A stretch of DNA of 64,000 nucleotides from Thioalkalivibrio sp. ALMg11 (GCF_000377905.1 NZ_KB898877.1:62001-126000); one strand, 5' to 3'; numbered from the stretch's first letter, positions 44,709-54,326 are shown. Program-made: numbers and translations. The notes: a model not told the origin generated them from the letters alone.

Positions 44709-45497
44709 TCACCCGATCGTCTGGTTGACGAACTGCAGCGACTGGTCGGCCGCGGAGATCGCCTTGGAGTTGACCTCGTAGGCGCGCTGGGTCTCGATCA
44801 TGTTCACCAGTTCCTCGGCGATGTTCACGTTCGAGGTCTCCAGCGAGCCCTGCACCACCGTGCCGGTGCCGTTCATGCCCGGCAGGGACTGCTGCGCGAC
44901 ACCCGAGGCCGCGGACTCGCGGAACAGGTTCTCGCCCACCGCCTGCAGGCCGGCCGGGTTCACGAAGTCCGCCAGCTGGACATTGCCCAGCTCCACCGGG
45001 GCGGCCTGCCCCGGGATCTGCGCCGTCACCGTGCCGTCCTTGCCGATCGAAAGGGACTGGGTGTCCTCCGGCACGAACAGGCCCGGCTGCAGCGGATAGC
45101 CATTGGACATCACCACCTGGCCGTCCGAGTTCAGCTGGAAACTGCCGTCCCGGGTGTAGCCGACATTCCCGTCCGGCATCAGGATCTGGAAGAACCCGCG
45201 ACCCTCGATGGCCATGTCCAGCGAGTTGTCCGTCTGCTGCAGGTTGCCCTGCTGGAACATCTTCTCGGTGGAGACGGCGCGCACCCCGGTACCGATCTGC
45301 AGGCCCGAGGGCAGCTGCTGATCCTGGGTGGCCTGGGCACCTGGCTGGCGCACGGTCTGGTAGATCAGGTCCTCGAACACCGCCCGGTCCTTCTTGAAGC
45401 CGGTGGTGTTCACGTTGGCCAGGTTGTTCGAGACCGTCGACATGCGCGTGTGCTGCGCGTCGAGGCCGGTCTTGGCGATCCACAGTGCCTGGTTCAT
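44709..45497 (-). CDS. flgG: Distal rod protein FlgG
   Basis: 262 residues. MNQALWIAKTGLDAQHTRM begins the rod/hook family N-terminus, with NNLANVNTTGFKK, and the C-terminus ends MIETQRAYEVNSKAI and LQFVNQTIG. It builds the distal rod. GGAGAAC precedes the ATG. Confidence 0.95.
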   Translation of the reverse strand: MNQALWIAKTGLDAQHTRMSTVSNNLANVNTTGFKKDRAVFEDLIYQTVRQPGAQATQDQQLPSGLQIGTGVRAVSTEKMFQQGNLQQTDNSLDMAIEGRGFFQILMPDGNVGYTRDGSFQLNSDGQVVMSNGYPLQPGLFVPEDTQSLSIGKDGTVTAQIPGQAAPVELGNVQLADFVNPAGLQAVGENLFRESAASGVAQQSLPGMNGTGTVVQGSLETSNVNIAEELVNMIETQRAYEVNSKAISAADQSLQFVNQTIG

Positions 45498-45531
45498 GGT
45501 GTTCTCCTGTCGTTACTCTCGAAGCCACCCA

Positions 45532-46278
45532 TCAGCCGAGGCCGAGCAGGCGGTTGCTGCTTTGTTCCAGCGTGTTGGCGCTGTCCATCATCTTCACTTG
45601 CATCTCGAAGTGGCGAGACAGCTCGATCATCCGGGTCAATGCCTCCACAGTGTTCACGTTGCTGCCCTCCAGCATCCCCGAGACCACGCGCACCTCGGCA
45701 TCCGCCGGCGCCTCGCCCCCTTCCGCCAGGCGGAACAGGCCATCATCCCCGCGCTGCAGCTCGTCGGTGTCCGGGTTGACCAGGCGGATGCGTTCCACCG
45801 CCGCCAGCGCCTCCGGCCCGACGCCCAGCGGGCGCACGCTGATGGTTCCGTCGGTGCCGATCTCGATCTGCTCCGCCGGCGGGATGGCAATCGGGCCGCC
45901 ATCCCCCAGTACCTGGTGGCCCTGCGCGGTGCGCAGCAGCCCGAAGGCGTCCACATGCAGCGAGCCGGCGCGGGTGTAGCCTTCCTCCCCGTCCGGGCCC
46001 TGGACCGCGATGAAGCCCTCGCCCTCGATGGCGATGTCCATGTCACGCCCGGTGCTCTGCATCTTGCCCTTGCTGAAATCCACCGCATCGTTGCCGATCT
46101 GGGTGTAGTCGCGCGAGGCATGGCCCGGCCCGCGTACCGGCAAGGTATCTGCCGTTGCCAGCGCCTGGCGAAAGCCGTCGGTATTGGCGTTGGCCAGGTT
46201 GTGGTTGTTGATGGCCTGTGCGTGCATCGTCTCCTTCGCACCGGACATCGCGATGTACAGAAATCGATCCATGCTCAA
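45532..46278 (-). CDS. flgF: Proximal rod protein FlgF
   Basis: 248 residues. MDRFLYIAMSGAKETMHAQ and NHNLANANTDGFRQ are the FlgF-type N-terminus, with MIELSRHFEMQVKMM near the C-terminus. It belongs to the proximal rod. Start at 46278 or the ATG two codons later (46272). Confidence 0.94.
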   Translation of the reverse strand: MSMDRFLYIAMSGAKETMHAQAINNHNLANANTDGFRQALATADTLPVRGPGHASRDYTQIGNDAVDFSKGKMQSTGRDMDIAIEGEGFIAVQGPDGEEGYTRAGSLHVDAFGLLRTAQGHQVLGDGGPIAIPPAEQIEIGTDGTISVRPLGVGPEALAAVERIRLVNPDTDELQRGDDGLFRLAEGGEAPADAEVRVVSGMLEGSNVNTVEALTRMIELSRHFEMQVKMMDSANTLEQSSNRLLGLG

Positions 46279-46304
46279 GCCCTCTTCAGCGTCTCATCCA
46301 CTAC

Positions 46305-47528
46305 TTAGCGGATGTTGATGATCGTCTGGGTAACCTGATCGGCCGCGGAGATCGTCTGCGCGTTCGCCTGGAAGTTGCGTTGCGCGGTGATCAGGTTCAC
46401 CAGCTCCTGGGCGATGTCCACGTTGGAGGCCTCCAATGCCCCGGACTGGATGCTTCCCAGGTTGCCGGTCCCGGGTGCCGCAAAAACCGGCTCGCCGGCC
46501 GCGAAGGTCTCGGCCCAGTTGTTGTTGCCCAGCTGTTCCAGCCCCTGCGGATTGGTGAAGCTGGCCATCGCCACCTGCCCCAGTACCGTCGACTGACCAT
46601 TGGTGAAGCGGGCAAAAACCACCCCGGAGTCATCGATATCCACACCCGTCAGGCGCCCGGATGCGAACCCGTTCTGGTTCAGGTCATTGACCGCAAAATC
46701 CCCGCCGTACTGCGTCGTGCCGCCGAAATCGATTTCGAACTCGAGGGGGTTCGCGCCATTGTCAAAGGCCACGGTCACTTCAGGCGGGTCACGCTGCACG
46801 GCGTCGAGCGCGCCACTGCCATCGAAGGTAAGCGTGTATGGCGGATCGTACACTTCGCCATCCACCCCGACATGGGCCGTCCACTTGAGGTCCTCGTCAC
46901 CCTTCACGAAGTAGATGCTCGCGTCGCGCGAGGTCCCGAGCGAGTCGTAAACCGTAAGCGACGTCGAGAAGTTATAGCTCTCGGGGTCATTCAGCGCGAA
47001 CTCCTCACCCAGCACCTCGGCATCAGAACGCAGGTTCACCAGAGCCTCGATATCGGTGGTGGCGTTGGGCGGTGCCGCACCGGTCTGCAAACGAATGTCT
47101 TCGAGCTGCCCCGTGTTGAAATTCGGATCGGCAGTATTGGCATCCTGCGGCGGGTAGCCCCGCAACTGCTGACCCTGGTTGTTCACCAGAAAGCCGTCGC
47201 GATTGACCTGGAACTCCCCGGCACGGGTATAGGCGGTGCTGCCCTGGTCGTTCAGAACGAAGAAGCCCTCGCCATTGATGGCCAGATCCAGGCCGTTCTC
47301 GGTGAACTCCGTGCGGCCCTGCGAGAATTGCTGGGTCACCGCCTGCAGGCGCGTGCCGGAGCCGATCGCCGTCTGGCTGATGCCGCCGAAGCTCTGGGCA
47401 AACACGTCACCGAATTCCGCCCGCGAGCGCTTGAATCCGGTGGTCCCCGAGTTGGAGACGTTGTTGCCGGTGGTCTGCAGGTCGGCCTGGGCCGCGTTCA
47501 GTCCGCTCAATCCGATATTGAAGGGCAT
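46305..47528 (-). CDS. flgE: Flagellar hook protein FlgE
   Basis: 407 residues. MPFNIGLSGLNAAQADLQT and GNNVSNSGTTGFKRSR form the conserved N-terminus; the C-terminus has LVNLITAQRNFQANAQTI and TQTIINIR. It polymerises to the hook. The central D1-D2 region is strongly acidic, as in salt-adapted surface proteins. Confidence 0.95.
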   Translation of the reverse strand: MPFNIGLSGLNAAQADLQTTGNNVSNSGTTGFKRSRAEFGDVFAQSFGGISQTAIGSGTRLQAVTQQFSQGRTEFTENGLDLAINGEGFFVLNDQGSTAYTRAGEFQVNRDGFLVNNQGQQLRGYPPQDANTADPNFNTGQLEDIRLQTGAAPPNATTDIEALVNLRSDAEVLGEEFALNDPESYNFSTSLTVYDSLGTSRDASIYFVKGDEDLKWTAHVGVDGEVYDPPYTLTFDGSGALDAVQRDPPEVTVAFDNGANPLEFEIDFGGTTQYGGDFAVNDLNQNGFASGRLTGVDIDDSGVVFARFTNGQSTVLGQVAMASFTNPQGLEQLGNNNWAETFAAGEPVFAAPGTGNLGSIQSGALEASNVDIAQELVNLITAQRNFQANAQTISAADQVTQTIINIR

Positions 47529-47571
47529 GGGGTGTTTCCTCCGTTAGGGTTCTTTCGTCGCGGTTTGGGCG

Positions 47572-48246
47572 TCAACCGCCAATCCGCCGTACATCCGAAA
47601 AGCTGATCTCGCCCAGGCCTTGCACGGTCAGTGCCAGCCCGGAATCGTTGCCCACCGCGACGCTCTCCACGCGGGCATCCAGGAAGGTATCTACCGCCTC
47701 GGACTGGGTCCCGGAGCGGGCCGTGGCCTTGAATTCGTAGACCCCCGGCGGGGCGAAGGTGCCGTCGTCGCGCATGCCGTTCCAGCTGAACTCCTGCAGG
47801 CCGCTGCCGGAGGCCCCCATGTTCATACGGCGGATGCGCTCGCCGTTCGGGCTGTACACATCGATCTGCAACTCCTCCGTGGAGCGATCCAGATCCACCG
47901 CACCCTTGACCATGCCGTCCGGACCCAGCTCGCCGAACTCGACGGGAACCAGCACGTCCTTGCCCACCAGTGAGGCGGCCTGCAGCGTCTGGTTCTGGCC
48001 CAACGACTGCGCCAGCTGCTGGAAGGACTTGGACAGTTCCTCGATGCCGGTCACGGTCGAGAACTGCGCCATCTGGCCCAGGAAGTCGCCGTTGTCCATC
48101 GGCTCCATCGGGTCCTGGTTTTCCAGCTGGGTCGTCATCAGCTTGAGAAAGTCGGACTGGCCCAGGCGGTCCATGTCCTTGTCCTGTTTCTGCTCGGGGC
48201 GCGAGAGGCCCAGGCGATCCAGCAATTCGGGGGATATCTGTGTCAT
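47572..48246 (-). CDS. flgD: Hook cap protein FlgD
   Basis: 224 residues. The N-terminal FLKLMTTQLENQDPMEPMDN is the FlgD signature, followed by a beta domain with GLQEFSWNGMRDDGTFAPPG. It caps the growing hook and is later lost. The order flgC-flgD-flgE supports it. Confidence 0.94.
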   Translation of the reverse strand: MTQISPELLDRLGLSRPEQKQDKDMDRLGQSDFLKLMTTQLENQDPMEPMDNGDFLGQMAQFSTVTGIEELSKSFQQLAQSLGQNQTLQAASLVGKDVLVPVEFGELGPDGMVKGAVDLDRSTEELQIDVYSPNGERIRRMNMGASGSGLQEFSWNGMRDDGTFAPPGVYEFKATARSGTQSEAVDTFLDARVESVAVGNDSGLALTVQGLGEISFSDVRRIGG

Positions 48247-48256
48247 CGAGGGCTCC

Positions 48257-48676
48257 CTAGCCTTGACCGATCTGCAATGTGCGCTGGAGCAGCTGACGCG
48301 AGGTCTCCATCACCTCCACGTTCGCTTCGTAGTTGCGCGAGGCGGACATCATGTTGGCCATCTCCTCCACCACGCTGATGGCCGGACGGAAGATGTAGCC
48401 CTCCTCGTTGGCCTGCGGGTGATGCGGTTCGTAATGCGCATGCGGCGCCGCCTGCGACTCGGTCACGCCGGCCACCCGCACCGCGGTCGACGAACCGTTC
48501 GGGTTGGCCTGGTCCATCACGCTCTGGAACAGCACCTGCTTGGCACGATAGGCCTCGTCCGGGTTGGTCGCCGCGGTATTCGCGTTGGCCAGGTTCGAGG
48601 CCACGGTGTTCAGGCGCACCGACTGCGCCGACAGCGCCGAGGCGGAGGTATTGAACAGGCTGAAAAGGTTGCTCAC
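48257..48676 (-). CDS. flgC: Proximal rod protein FlgC
   Basis: 139 residues. NLFSLFNTSASALSAQSVRL and the late VVEEMANMMSASRNYEANVE are characteristic. It is a rod component assembled with FlgB and FlgF. 10 bp before flgD. Confidence 0.95.
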   Translation of the reverse strand: MSNLFSLFNTSASALSAQSVRLNTVASNLANANTAATNPDEAYRAKQVLFQSVMDQANPNGSSTAVRVAGVTESQAAPHAHYEPHHPQANEEGYIFRPAISVVEEMANMMSASRNYEANVEVMETSRQLLQRTLQIGQG

Positions 48677-48708
48677 GACATCGATCTCCCGATCAGGTCC
48701 GCGTCACG

Positions 48709-49116
48709 TTAGCGATCGCCCCTAAGGGCTTCGCGGATGCCGGAGACCCGGCGATTGAGGAATTCCAGACTGCTCTGGTATTGAACGGCGTTCTCGGCAA
48801 AGGCGGCCCGCTCCATCTGCGGGTCCACCGTGTTGCCATCCAGGGACGCCTGCGAGGGGACGCGGTAAAGCGCCTCAACCTGCCCGTTCATCGCGCCAGC
48901 GTTGGGGTCGAGATGCGCCGCCTGGCTGCGCGCCATGGGCAAGTGATTGCCGCCGCCGGCCGCGGATTCGAGCACCGCACGAAAATCGATATCCCGCGCC
49001 TTGTAGTTCGGGGTATCCGCATTGGCGATGTTCGAGGCCAGCAGCTCCATGCGCTGCGCCCGCACATTCACCGCCTGCGGAGAAATGCCCATCGCCTTGT
49101 CGAGAGAGAGACTCAT
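48709..49116 (-). CDS. flgB: Proximal rod protein FlgB
   Basis: 135 residues. RMELLASNIANADTPNYKAR is the rod family motif and the C-terminus QYQSSLEFLNRRVSGIREAL is typical. The ATG at 49116 has GGCGGAAG just upstream and begins the homologous region. It is the first gene of the eleven-gene operon, with a sigma-54 promoter about 83 bp upstream. Confidence 0.94.
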   Translation of the reverse strand: MSLSLDKAMGISPQAVNVRAQRMELLASNIANADTPNYKARDIDFRAVLESAAGGGNHLPMARSQAAHLDPNAGAMNGQVEALYRVPSQASLDGNTVDPQMERAAFAENAVQYQSSLEFLNRRVSGIREALRGDR

Positions 49117-49198
49117 CGCTTCCGCCCTGTCCGCCCGTGGCGGACCCTCGCTTGGAGAACCGGGACGCAACTGTTGCGGCCCTTCGCAGGGGGACTGA

Positions 49199-49214
49199 TG
49201 CAATCGTTATGCCA
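49199..49214 (-). promoter_or_regulatory. Sigma-54 promoter of the flgB-L operon
   Basis: On the minus strand the site reads TGGCATA-ACGA-TTGCA, two changes from the consensus TGGCACG-N4-TTGCA, both in the -24 box outside the invariant GG. The start point would be near 49187, giving a 70-nt leader. RpoN with a FleQ-type activator drives such genes in related bacteria. Confidence 0.8.
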
Positions 49215-49333
49215 TTCTCGAGCGACGTGCCACATGGGTGCAGGCACAGCGGGCAGACAGGGGAAGGGATGGAACGACTCGCCGCCCGCATTGCACGGGC
49301 GTTCCCGGGATTCCGTCCCGGGGCGGTATTACG

Positions 49334-50149
49334 TCAGGACTTCAGGCGGAGTACCGATCCATAATCGGTTCGCACCGTCTCGAAGGCCTGGGTGTAGGGC
49401 CCTGCGGTCTCGGAAGCGCCAAGAAACAGATAGCCACCCGGATTCATCTGCCGGGCGATAGCGTCAAGAACCTGTCGCTTGGTGTCTCCGGAGAAATAGA
49501 TCAGCACGTTGCGGCAGAACACCAGGTCGAATTTACCCAGCGCCGCATAGCTGTCGATCAGGTTGAGCTTCTGAAAACGGCAGCGCCGCTGGACATCCGG
49601 GACCACCTTGTGGCCATCCGCGACCGTCTCGAAGAAACGTTCGCGCCGGCTCTCGCTGAGCCCGCGCACGATGCTCAGGCCGTCGTACACGGCCCGTCGG
49701 GCATCGTCCAGGATCTTCTCTGACAGGTCCGTCCCCAGAATGGACACCGGCACCTTCCGGCTGGGCCGCGACTCTTCCCATTCCGAGACCACCATGGAGA
49801 TCGTGTAGGCCTCCTGCCCACTGGAGCAGCCCGAGGACCAGACCTTGATGCTGCCCCCCTTCGCGGCCAGTTCCGGCAACAGCACGTGGCGCAGGATCTC
49901 GAACGGAAAGCCATCGCGGAACCAGGACGTCTCGTTGGTCGTCATCGCGTCGATCACGCGAGTCCGCAGGCGTGGATTCGGCGCCTGGCGCATGGCATGC
50001 AGCAGTTCCGGAACGGTCTTGAAGTCGAACTCATCGAGCAGCCGCGACAGGCGACTGGAAACCAGGTACTGGCGGCTGTCGCCCAGCACCAAGCCGCAGC
50101 AGGCCTGCAGAAAGCGGGAGAACTCCTCGTAGTCGCGGGAATCAATCAC
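49334..50149 (-). CDS. cheR: Chemotaxis methyltransferase CheR
   Basis: 271 residues. The N-terminal helical domain is followed by the SAM-binding VWSSGCSSGQEAYTISM, and the late FCRNVLIYF is conserved. It methylates glutamates of chemoreceptors. The start is GTG at 50149. It lies between cheV and the flgB operon, all on the minus strand, as in Pseudomonas-type flagellar clusters. Confidence 0.94.
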   Translation of the reverse strand: MIDSRDYEEFSRFLQACCGLVLGDSRQYLVSSRLSRLLDEFDFKTVPELLHAMRQAPNPRLRTRVIDAMTTNETSWFRDGFPFEILRHVLLPELAAKGGSIKVWSSGCSSGQEAYTISMVVSEWEESRPSRKVPVSILGTDLSEKILDDARRAVYDGLSIVRGLSESRRERFFETVADGHKVVPDVQRRCRFQKLNLIDSYAALGKFDLVFCRNVLIYFSGDTKRQVLDAIARQMNPGGYLFLGASETAGPYTQAFETVRTDYGSVLRLKS

Positions 50150-50356
50150 CGATTCATCCCTGAGCGCAGTTCATCGTGATTAGGCATCCTGGTGACGAGT
50201 CCTTGACAAGGGGGCAGCCTGGCCGAAAACCGGCGAAAAACGCAACAATTCAGCCTCAGTATACGGCGTCGCGCACAAGGCACGACACGCACCGACTTCC
50301 GGCCACGCATCGCCGCTCCGGGCTTGCCGAGCGGCAACCCGATTCCGCCCCATCGG

Positions 50357-51295
50357 TCATTCGGCCTGCTGACTCTCGCGTCCGGTCTGATCCAGTACGG
50401 CATTGGCCAGCTCGTCGGGATTGAACTTGGAGAGAAAGGCATCCGCGCCCGCGCGCTTGACCATGTCCGTGTTGAACTCCCCGCTCAGCGAGGAATGCAG
50501 CAGCACCTTCAGGTCCTTCAGGGCGGCATTGTCCCGGATGCGCGCGGTCAGGGTGTAGCCGTCCATACGTGGCATCTCGATATCCGAGATCACCATCTCG
50601 ATCTGGTCACCCACCGGCCCTTCCGCGGCCTTCTGTTCAAGGAAATCCAGTGCCTCCTGGCCATCCTTGAAGACGTCGTATTCGAAGCCAAGCCCCTTGA
50701 TCGCGCCCTCGATCTGCTTGCGCGCCACCACAGAGTCATCGACGATCACGACCTTGCGCCCGCTGGCCTCTCTGGCGTTCTCGCGGATGGATGGCGAGAC
50801 CTCGCTGGGCAGCGGATTGACGATGGAGAGCACCCGTTCGACGTCGATGATCTCGACCAGCTTGTTGTCGATCTCCGTGACGGCCACGAGGAAGGATTCG
50901 CGCCCGGTTCCGCGCGGGGGCGATTTCACATCCTGCCAGTTCACGTTGACGATGCGATCCACGGCTGACACCCAGAAGCCCTGCACCGAACGATTGAACT
51001 CGGTGACCACCACCTTCTGATCCCCGTTGTCGGCCGCCCCGACGGCGCCACGCAGGCCCATCGCTCGCGCCAGGTCGATGATCGGCACGGTACCACCACG
51101 CAGCGACGCCACCCCGCGTACCACGCTCATGGAGCCGGGAATCTGACGCAGCGGCGGCGACGGAATCACCTCGCGGACCTTGAAGACGTTGATCCCGAAG
51201 GTCTGCGACCCGCCCAGATGGAAGAGCAGCAGTTCCATGCGGTTCTGCCCCACCAACTGGGTTCGCTGATTCACATCGTCAATGAATTGACTCAT
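50357..51295 (-). CDS. cheV: Chemotaxis coupling protein CheV
   Basis: 312 residues. A CheW-like domain (about 20-165, FGINVFKVREVIP, VRGVASLRGGTVPIIDLA) is followed by a receiver domain with VVIVDDSVVARK and phospho-acceptor MVISDIEMPRMDGY. It couples receptors to CheA and is tuned by phosphorylation. AAGGAG lies about 9 nt upstream of the ATG. Divergent from flgA. Confidence 0.94.
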   Translation of the reverse strand: MSQFIDDVNQRTQLVGQNRMELLLFHLGGSQTFGINVFKVREVIPSPPLRQIPGSMSVVRGVASLRGGTVPIIDLARAMGLRGAVGAADNGDQKVVVTEFNRSVQGFWVSAVDRIVNVNWQDVKSPPRGTGRESFLVAVTEIDNKLVEIIDVERVLSIVNPLPSEVSPSIRENAREASGRKVVIVDDSVVARKQIEGAIKGLGFEYDVFKDGQEALDFLEQKAAEGPVGDQIEMVISDIEMPRMDGYTLTARIRDNAALKDLKVLLHSSLSGEFNTDMVKRAGADAFLSKFNPDELANAVLDQTGRESQQAE

Positions 51296-51479
51296 CGTGC
51301 CGCTCTCCTTGCCCCGATTGCTCTAAGCACCGGACAGGCCTCAAAGGCCAAGTGTGCACCGCGCAACCCCGGCCTGTCATTTGCATTCGCGTGCATGCGC
51401 CTTCTGGCGCCGCCTCATGGGGATAACGGCCGCCCGCGACAGGCCTTGAATGCGCGCGAGGCGCCGGCTGATCAGTCAT

Positions 51480-51495
51480 TGGCACGGCATCTGCA
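51480..51495 (+). promoter_or_regulatory. Sigma-54 promoter upstream of flgA
   Basis: TGGCACG-GCAT-CTGCA: a perfect -24 box and one mismatch in the -12 box, with GG and GC at correct spacing. Transcription would begin near 51507 and read through flgA, probably into flgM and flgN. Confidence 0.78.
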
Positions 51496-51777
51496 TGCTA
51501 TTCCGTACAGAAACCGCACGCGATTCGCTCGACCTCGACACAAATCCGGCAAACCCGAGCCATTCGCGCACAGTCCGACACCCGCACCGCATTGGCTGCG
51601 CAGGACAGGACAAAACAGGACCGCAACATGAACCAGCGCCGACCCACTTCCGGACTTGCTGCCGCCTCTAGCGAGACGCTGATTCATTCGCACAACCGCG
51701 TTGGTGCCCCATTTTTTCGGGGAGGAGGCACACAGCGCCGCGCCTTGTCAGCGAGCAAAATCGACTCGAGCGCGGAC

Positions 51778-52494
51778 GTGCGAACGAATCAGCGTCTCCT
51801 TCGCGGAGTCGCCCTTCTGTTCGCCCTGGTGCTTCTGTCTACTAGCGTCCGGGCCGAAGTCCACCCGGTCGGCGAAATCCGTCAGGCCGCCGAGCAGTTC
51901 CTGATTCAGGAGCTGGGCGTTACCGATAGCGAGAAGGATGTCTCCATCGAGATCGGCCAGCTCGACAATCGTCTGCGCCTCGCCCCCTGCACGGACGGCC
52001 TGGAAGCGCGTTTTCCGCCCGGCGGTCGGCGCGACGGCAACACCGCCGTCCATATCCAGTGTGCCGGTCCGGTGACCTGGCAGCTGTACGTGCCGGCGAC
52101 CGTGGAACGTTACGCCCAAGTGCTGGTGGCCAACCGCACCCTGCCGCGCCAGCACACCCTCTCGGCGGGAGACCTGCGTTTCCAGCGAATCGAGACCTCG
52201 CGCCATGCCGGCAGTTATCATGAGGAAAAGGATGCCCTGATCGGCCAGCAGACCCGACGCAGCATCCGTCCGGGTCAAATTATCGGCACCCAGCACGTCA
52301 GCCCGCGCGAGATCATCAGTCGCGGCCAGCGGGTTACCATCCTCGCGGAGAGCGGTTCCATCGCCATCCGCATGCAGGGCGAGGCGCTGGAAAACGGGAC
52401 GCTGGGCGAGCGAATTCGAGTCAAAAACGCATCCTCCGGGCGCGTCGTCGAAGGCGAAATCCAGGCCTCCGGCCACATCCGGGTAGCGCTTTGA
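51778..52494 (+). CDS. flgA: P-ring chaperone FlgA
   Basis: 238 residues from GTG 51778, which puts a signal peptide (LRGVALLFALVLLSTSVRAE) at the very N-terminus. The mature part ends with the SAF-like domain: VLVANRTLPRQHTLSAGDL, REIISRGQRVTILAES and AIRMQGEALENGTLGERI. FlgA assists P-ring assembly in the periplasm. The frame is open from 51592, and ATG 51628 has AGGA 7 nt upstream; that would add 50 residues before the signal, unusual for an exported protein. Confidence 0.88.
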   Translation: MRTNQRLLRGVALLFALVLLSTSVRAEVHPVGEIRQAAEQFLIQELGVTDSEKDVSIEIGQLDNRLRLAPCTDGLEARFPPGGRRDGNTAVHIQCAGPVTWQLYVPATVERYAQVLVANRTLPRQHTLSAGDLRFQRIETSRHAGSYHEEKDALIGQQTRRSIRPGQIIGTQHVSPREIISRGQRVTILAESGSIAIRMQGEALENGTLGERIRVKNASSGRVVEGEIQASGHIRVAL

Positions 52495-52633
52495 GGCCTC
52501 GCCCCACCAGCCACGCCGATCATTTTCGAAGCGGACTGTGAAGCCCGTTACACTTTTCCGCACCCGGGGCCTACAGTTTCAGCACCGCTGGCCGTAAACA
52601 ATTGCAGCACAGTTACAACGACAGGAAGGCATC

Positions 52634-52948
52634 ATGGATATCAAGGGCCTCAACACGAACAGTCTGCGCCCCGACAGCCAGAACCCCGGCGTAAAGGGTC
52701 GCGACGAGTCCGGCAACACGGCGGGCCGTGCCCCGGCCTCCGGTAACGCATCGGCGGCGAACAATGATTCGGTCACGCTCACCGGGGCCGCCCAGGCGAT
52801 GAACGCCGCGGCTGGCGCGGGCGACACCGCACCCTTCGACGCCGCCCGCGTTGCCGAACTGCGCGAGGCGATCTCCAACGGCAACTACCCGGTGGACAAC
52901 GAGCAGCTGGCCGATCGCATGATCGACCTCGAAAGCCTGCTGCGCTAA
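52634..52948 (+). CDS. flgM: Anti-sigma-28 factor FlgM
   Basis: 104 residues. The disordered, polar N-terminus is followed by DSVTLTGAAQAMN and the FliA-binding helices VAELREAISNGNYPVDNEQL and ADRMIDLESLL. It holds sigma-28 inactive until it is exported through the completed hook. ACAGGAAGG precedes the ATG. Confidence 0.94.
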   Translation: MDIKGLNTNSLRPDSQNPGVKGRDESGNTAGRAPASGNASAANNDSVTLTGAAQAMNAAAGAGDTAPFDAARVAELREAISNGNYPVDNEQLADRMIDLESLLR

Positions 52949-52963
52949 CCCGGTCTATCGCCC

Positions 52964-53449
52964 ATGAATGCCGACGCGCACCACAAACTGCAACGCTCGC
53001 TCGAGAGCTCGATCCGGCTGGCTCATCAGCTGGAAGAGAGCCTGCTACAGGAAACGCGCGCGGTCGAAGCGCGTCAACCCCATACGCTGCAGGACGTGGT
53101 GACCGGCAAACAGACCCTGCTGCATGAGCTGGAAACCGAGACACGCACCCAGCAAGGCCTGGTCGAGGCCGCCGGCGAGGCCTTCAGCCCCGAGGGCGTC
53201 GCTCGCCTGTTCTCGAAGATGGACGATGGCGTCGTACTGAACGACCTGTGGCAAGCCCTGCGCCAGTCCATCGAACGCTGCGACACCCTGAATCAGGGCA
53301 ATGCGCGCCTGATCGACCGTGACCGCCAGCGCGTGGAACTGTCCATGCAGATCCTCCGCGGCGAGGAAACCGGCCCCGCGGCCACCTACGACCCGTATGG
53401 CCGCGCCCGCCCCGGAAGCCGCGGCGGACGCCAGATCACCCAGGCCTGA
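52964..53449 (+). CDS. flgN: Flagellar export chaperone FlgN
   Basis: 161 residues, helical: LQRSLESSIRLAHQLEESLLQ then a coiled-coil rich middle and a disordered arginine/glycine tail. It is the chaperone for FlgK and FlgL before secretion. It lies 15 bp after flgM, the normal pairing. Confidence 0.88.
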   Translation: MNADAHHKLQRSLESSIRLAHQLEESLLQETRAVEARQPHTLQDVVTGKQTLLHELETETRTQQGLVEAAGEAFSPEGVARLFSKMDDGVVLNDLWQALRQSIERCDTLNQGNARLIDRDRQRVELSMQILRGEETGPAATYDPYGRARPGSRGGRQITQA

Positions 53450-53531
53450 GAGACCTGTCCTGGTGGAGGCTGGCTTTTCGCGGCATCCACCAGTACCTTG
53501 CGCCCACACACTTTTTTAACACTTCGGACGC

Positions 53532-54248
53532 ATGGACGACACCGACTATACCGTCGAAAAGCCGGACCGGATTGCCGGCATCCTCAAGGACCTCGACCAC
53601 AAGCTCACCGTCGTGAGCGTTCGCGTGGATACCGACGGCCCCCTGTACACCTCGGCCCTGGTCCGTCTGGACCCGAGCTCCAAGGAACTTTTTCTCGACG
53701 AGCTGACCCCGCCTCGGGCCCACCAGCAGGTCCGTATCGGCATGGATTTGCGCGTATTCGCTGCGCTGCGCGGCGTCGCAGTGCGATTCGGCACACGCGT
53801 AACACGCATCGAGCAGGAGCAAAAAGGCGCACTCTACGTCTGCACCTATCCGGAGACTCTGCACTACCTGCAACGGCGCGAGACATTCCGCGTACACATT
53901 CCGATGGCACAGCGCCCTCAGATCGAACTCCATGCGAAGGCCTGGAAGGATCCCGTGATCGGCGAGGTTGCCGACCTCTCTGCCCAGGGCATGTGCATCG
54001 AGCTTTCCACCGACCTCCTGGATGCGCTCGAGGAGCAGACGAAACTGGCCTTCGAGAACCTGTTACTCCCCGACGTCAGTCAACGCCTTTCCGGGGACCT
54101 GCGCCTGGCCAACCGTCGCCGCAGCGCGCGCGATGGCTTTGAGTTCGCAGGGTTCGAGATCGTCGGCATGACCCAGTGGATGGAACGCCAGACCAACATC
54201 GCCCTGCTCCACTACCAGCGCGAGGGGCGCCGCCGCTCGATGGATTGA
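53532..54248 (+). CDS. ycgR: YcgR-like PilZ flagellar brake protein
   Basis: 238 residues. An N-terminal YcgR domain (about 10-115) is followed by a PilZ domain whose c-di-GMP motifs are both visible: RRETFR at the junction and DLSAQG near residue 150. Binding of c-di-GMP would let it act on the flagellar motor and slow swimming. It ends the plus-strand flagellar run and is followed by a terminator. Confidence 0.88.
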   Translation: MDDTDYTVEKPDRIAGILKDLDHKLTVVSVRVDTDGPLYTSALVRLDPSSKELFLDELTPPRAHQQVRIGMDLRVFAALRGVAVRFGTRVTRIEQEQKGALYVCTYPETLHYLQRRETFRVHIPMAQRPQIELHAKAWKDPVIGEVADLSAQGMCIELSTDLLDALEEQTKLAFENLLLPDVSQRLSGDLRLANRRRSARDGFEFAGFEIVGMTQWMERQTNIALLHYQREGRRRSMD

Positions 54249-54284
54249 GGCCAGGAGACGCAGCGTCTCCCTAACCTCGAACAC

Positions 54285-54314
54285 AAAAAAGGCCGCTTAA
54301 AGCGGCCTTTTTTG
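54285..54314. terminator. Bidirectional intrinsic terminator
   Basis: A6-GGCCGC-TTAAA-GCGGCC-T6: a symmetrical stem with A-run and T-run flanks, able to stop both the plus-strand ycgR transcript and the minus-strand tRNA-Pro transcript. Confidence 0.92.
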
Positions 54315-54326
54315 TTGATTCCTGTT

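Noticed and set aside
51376-51402. Sigma-54-like site on the minus strand before cheV
   Set aside because: It reads ATGCACG-CGAA-TGCA: the invariant GG is missing and the spacing is one base short.
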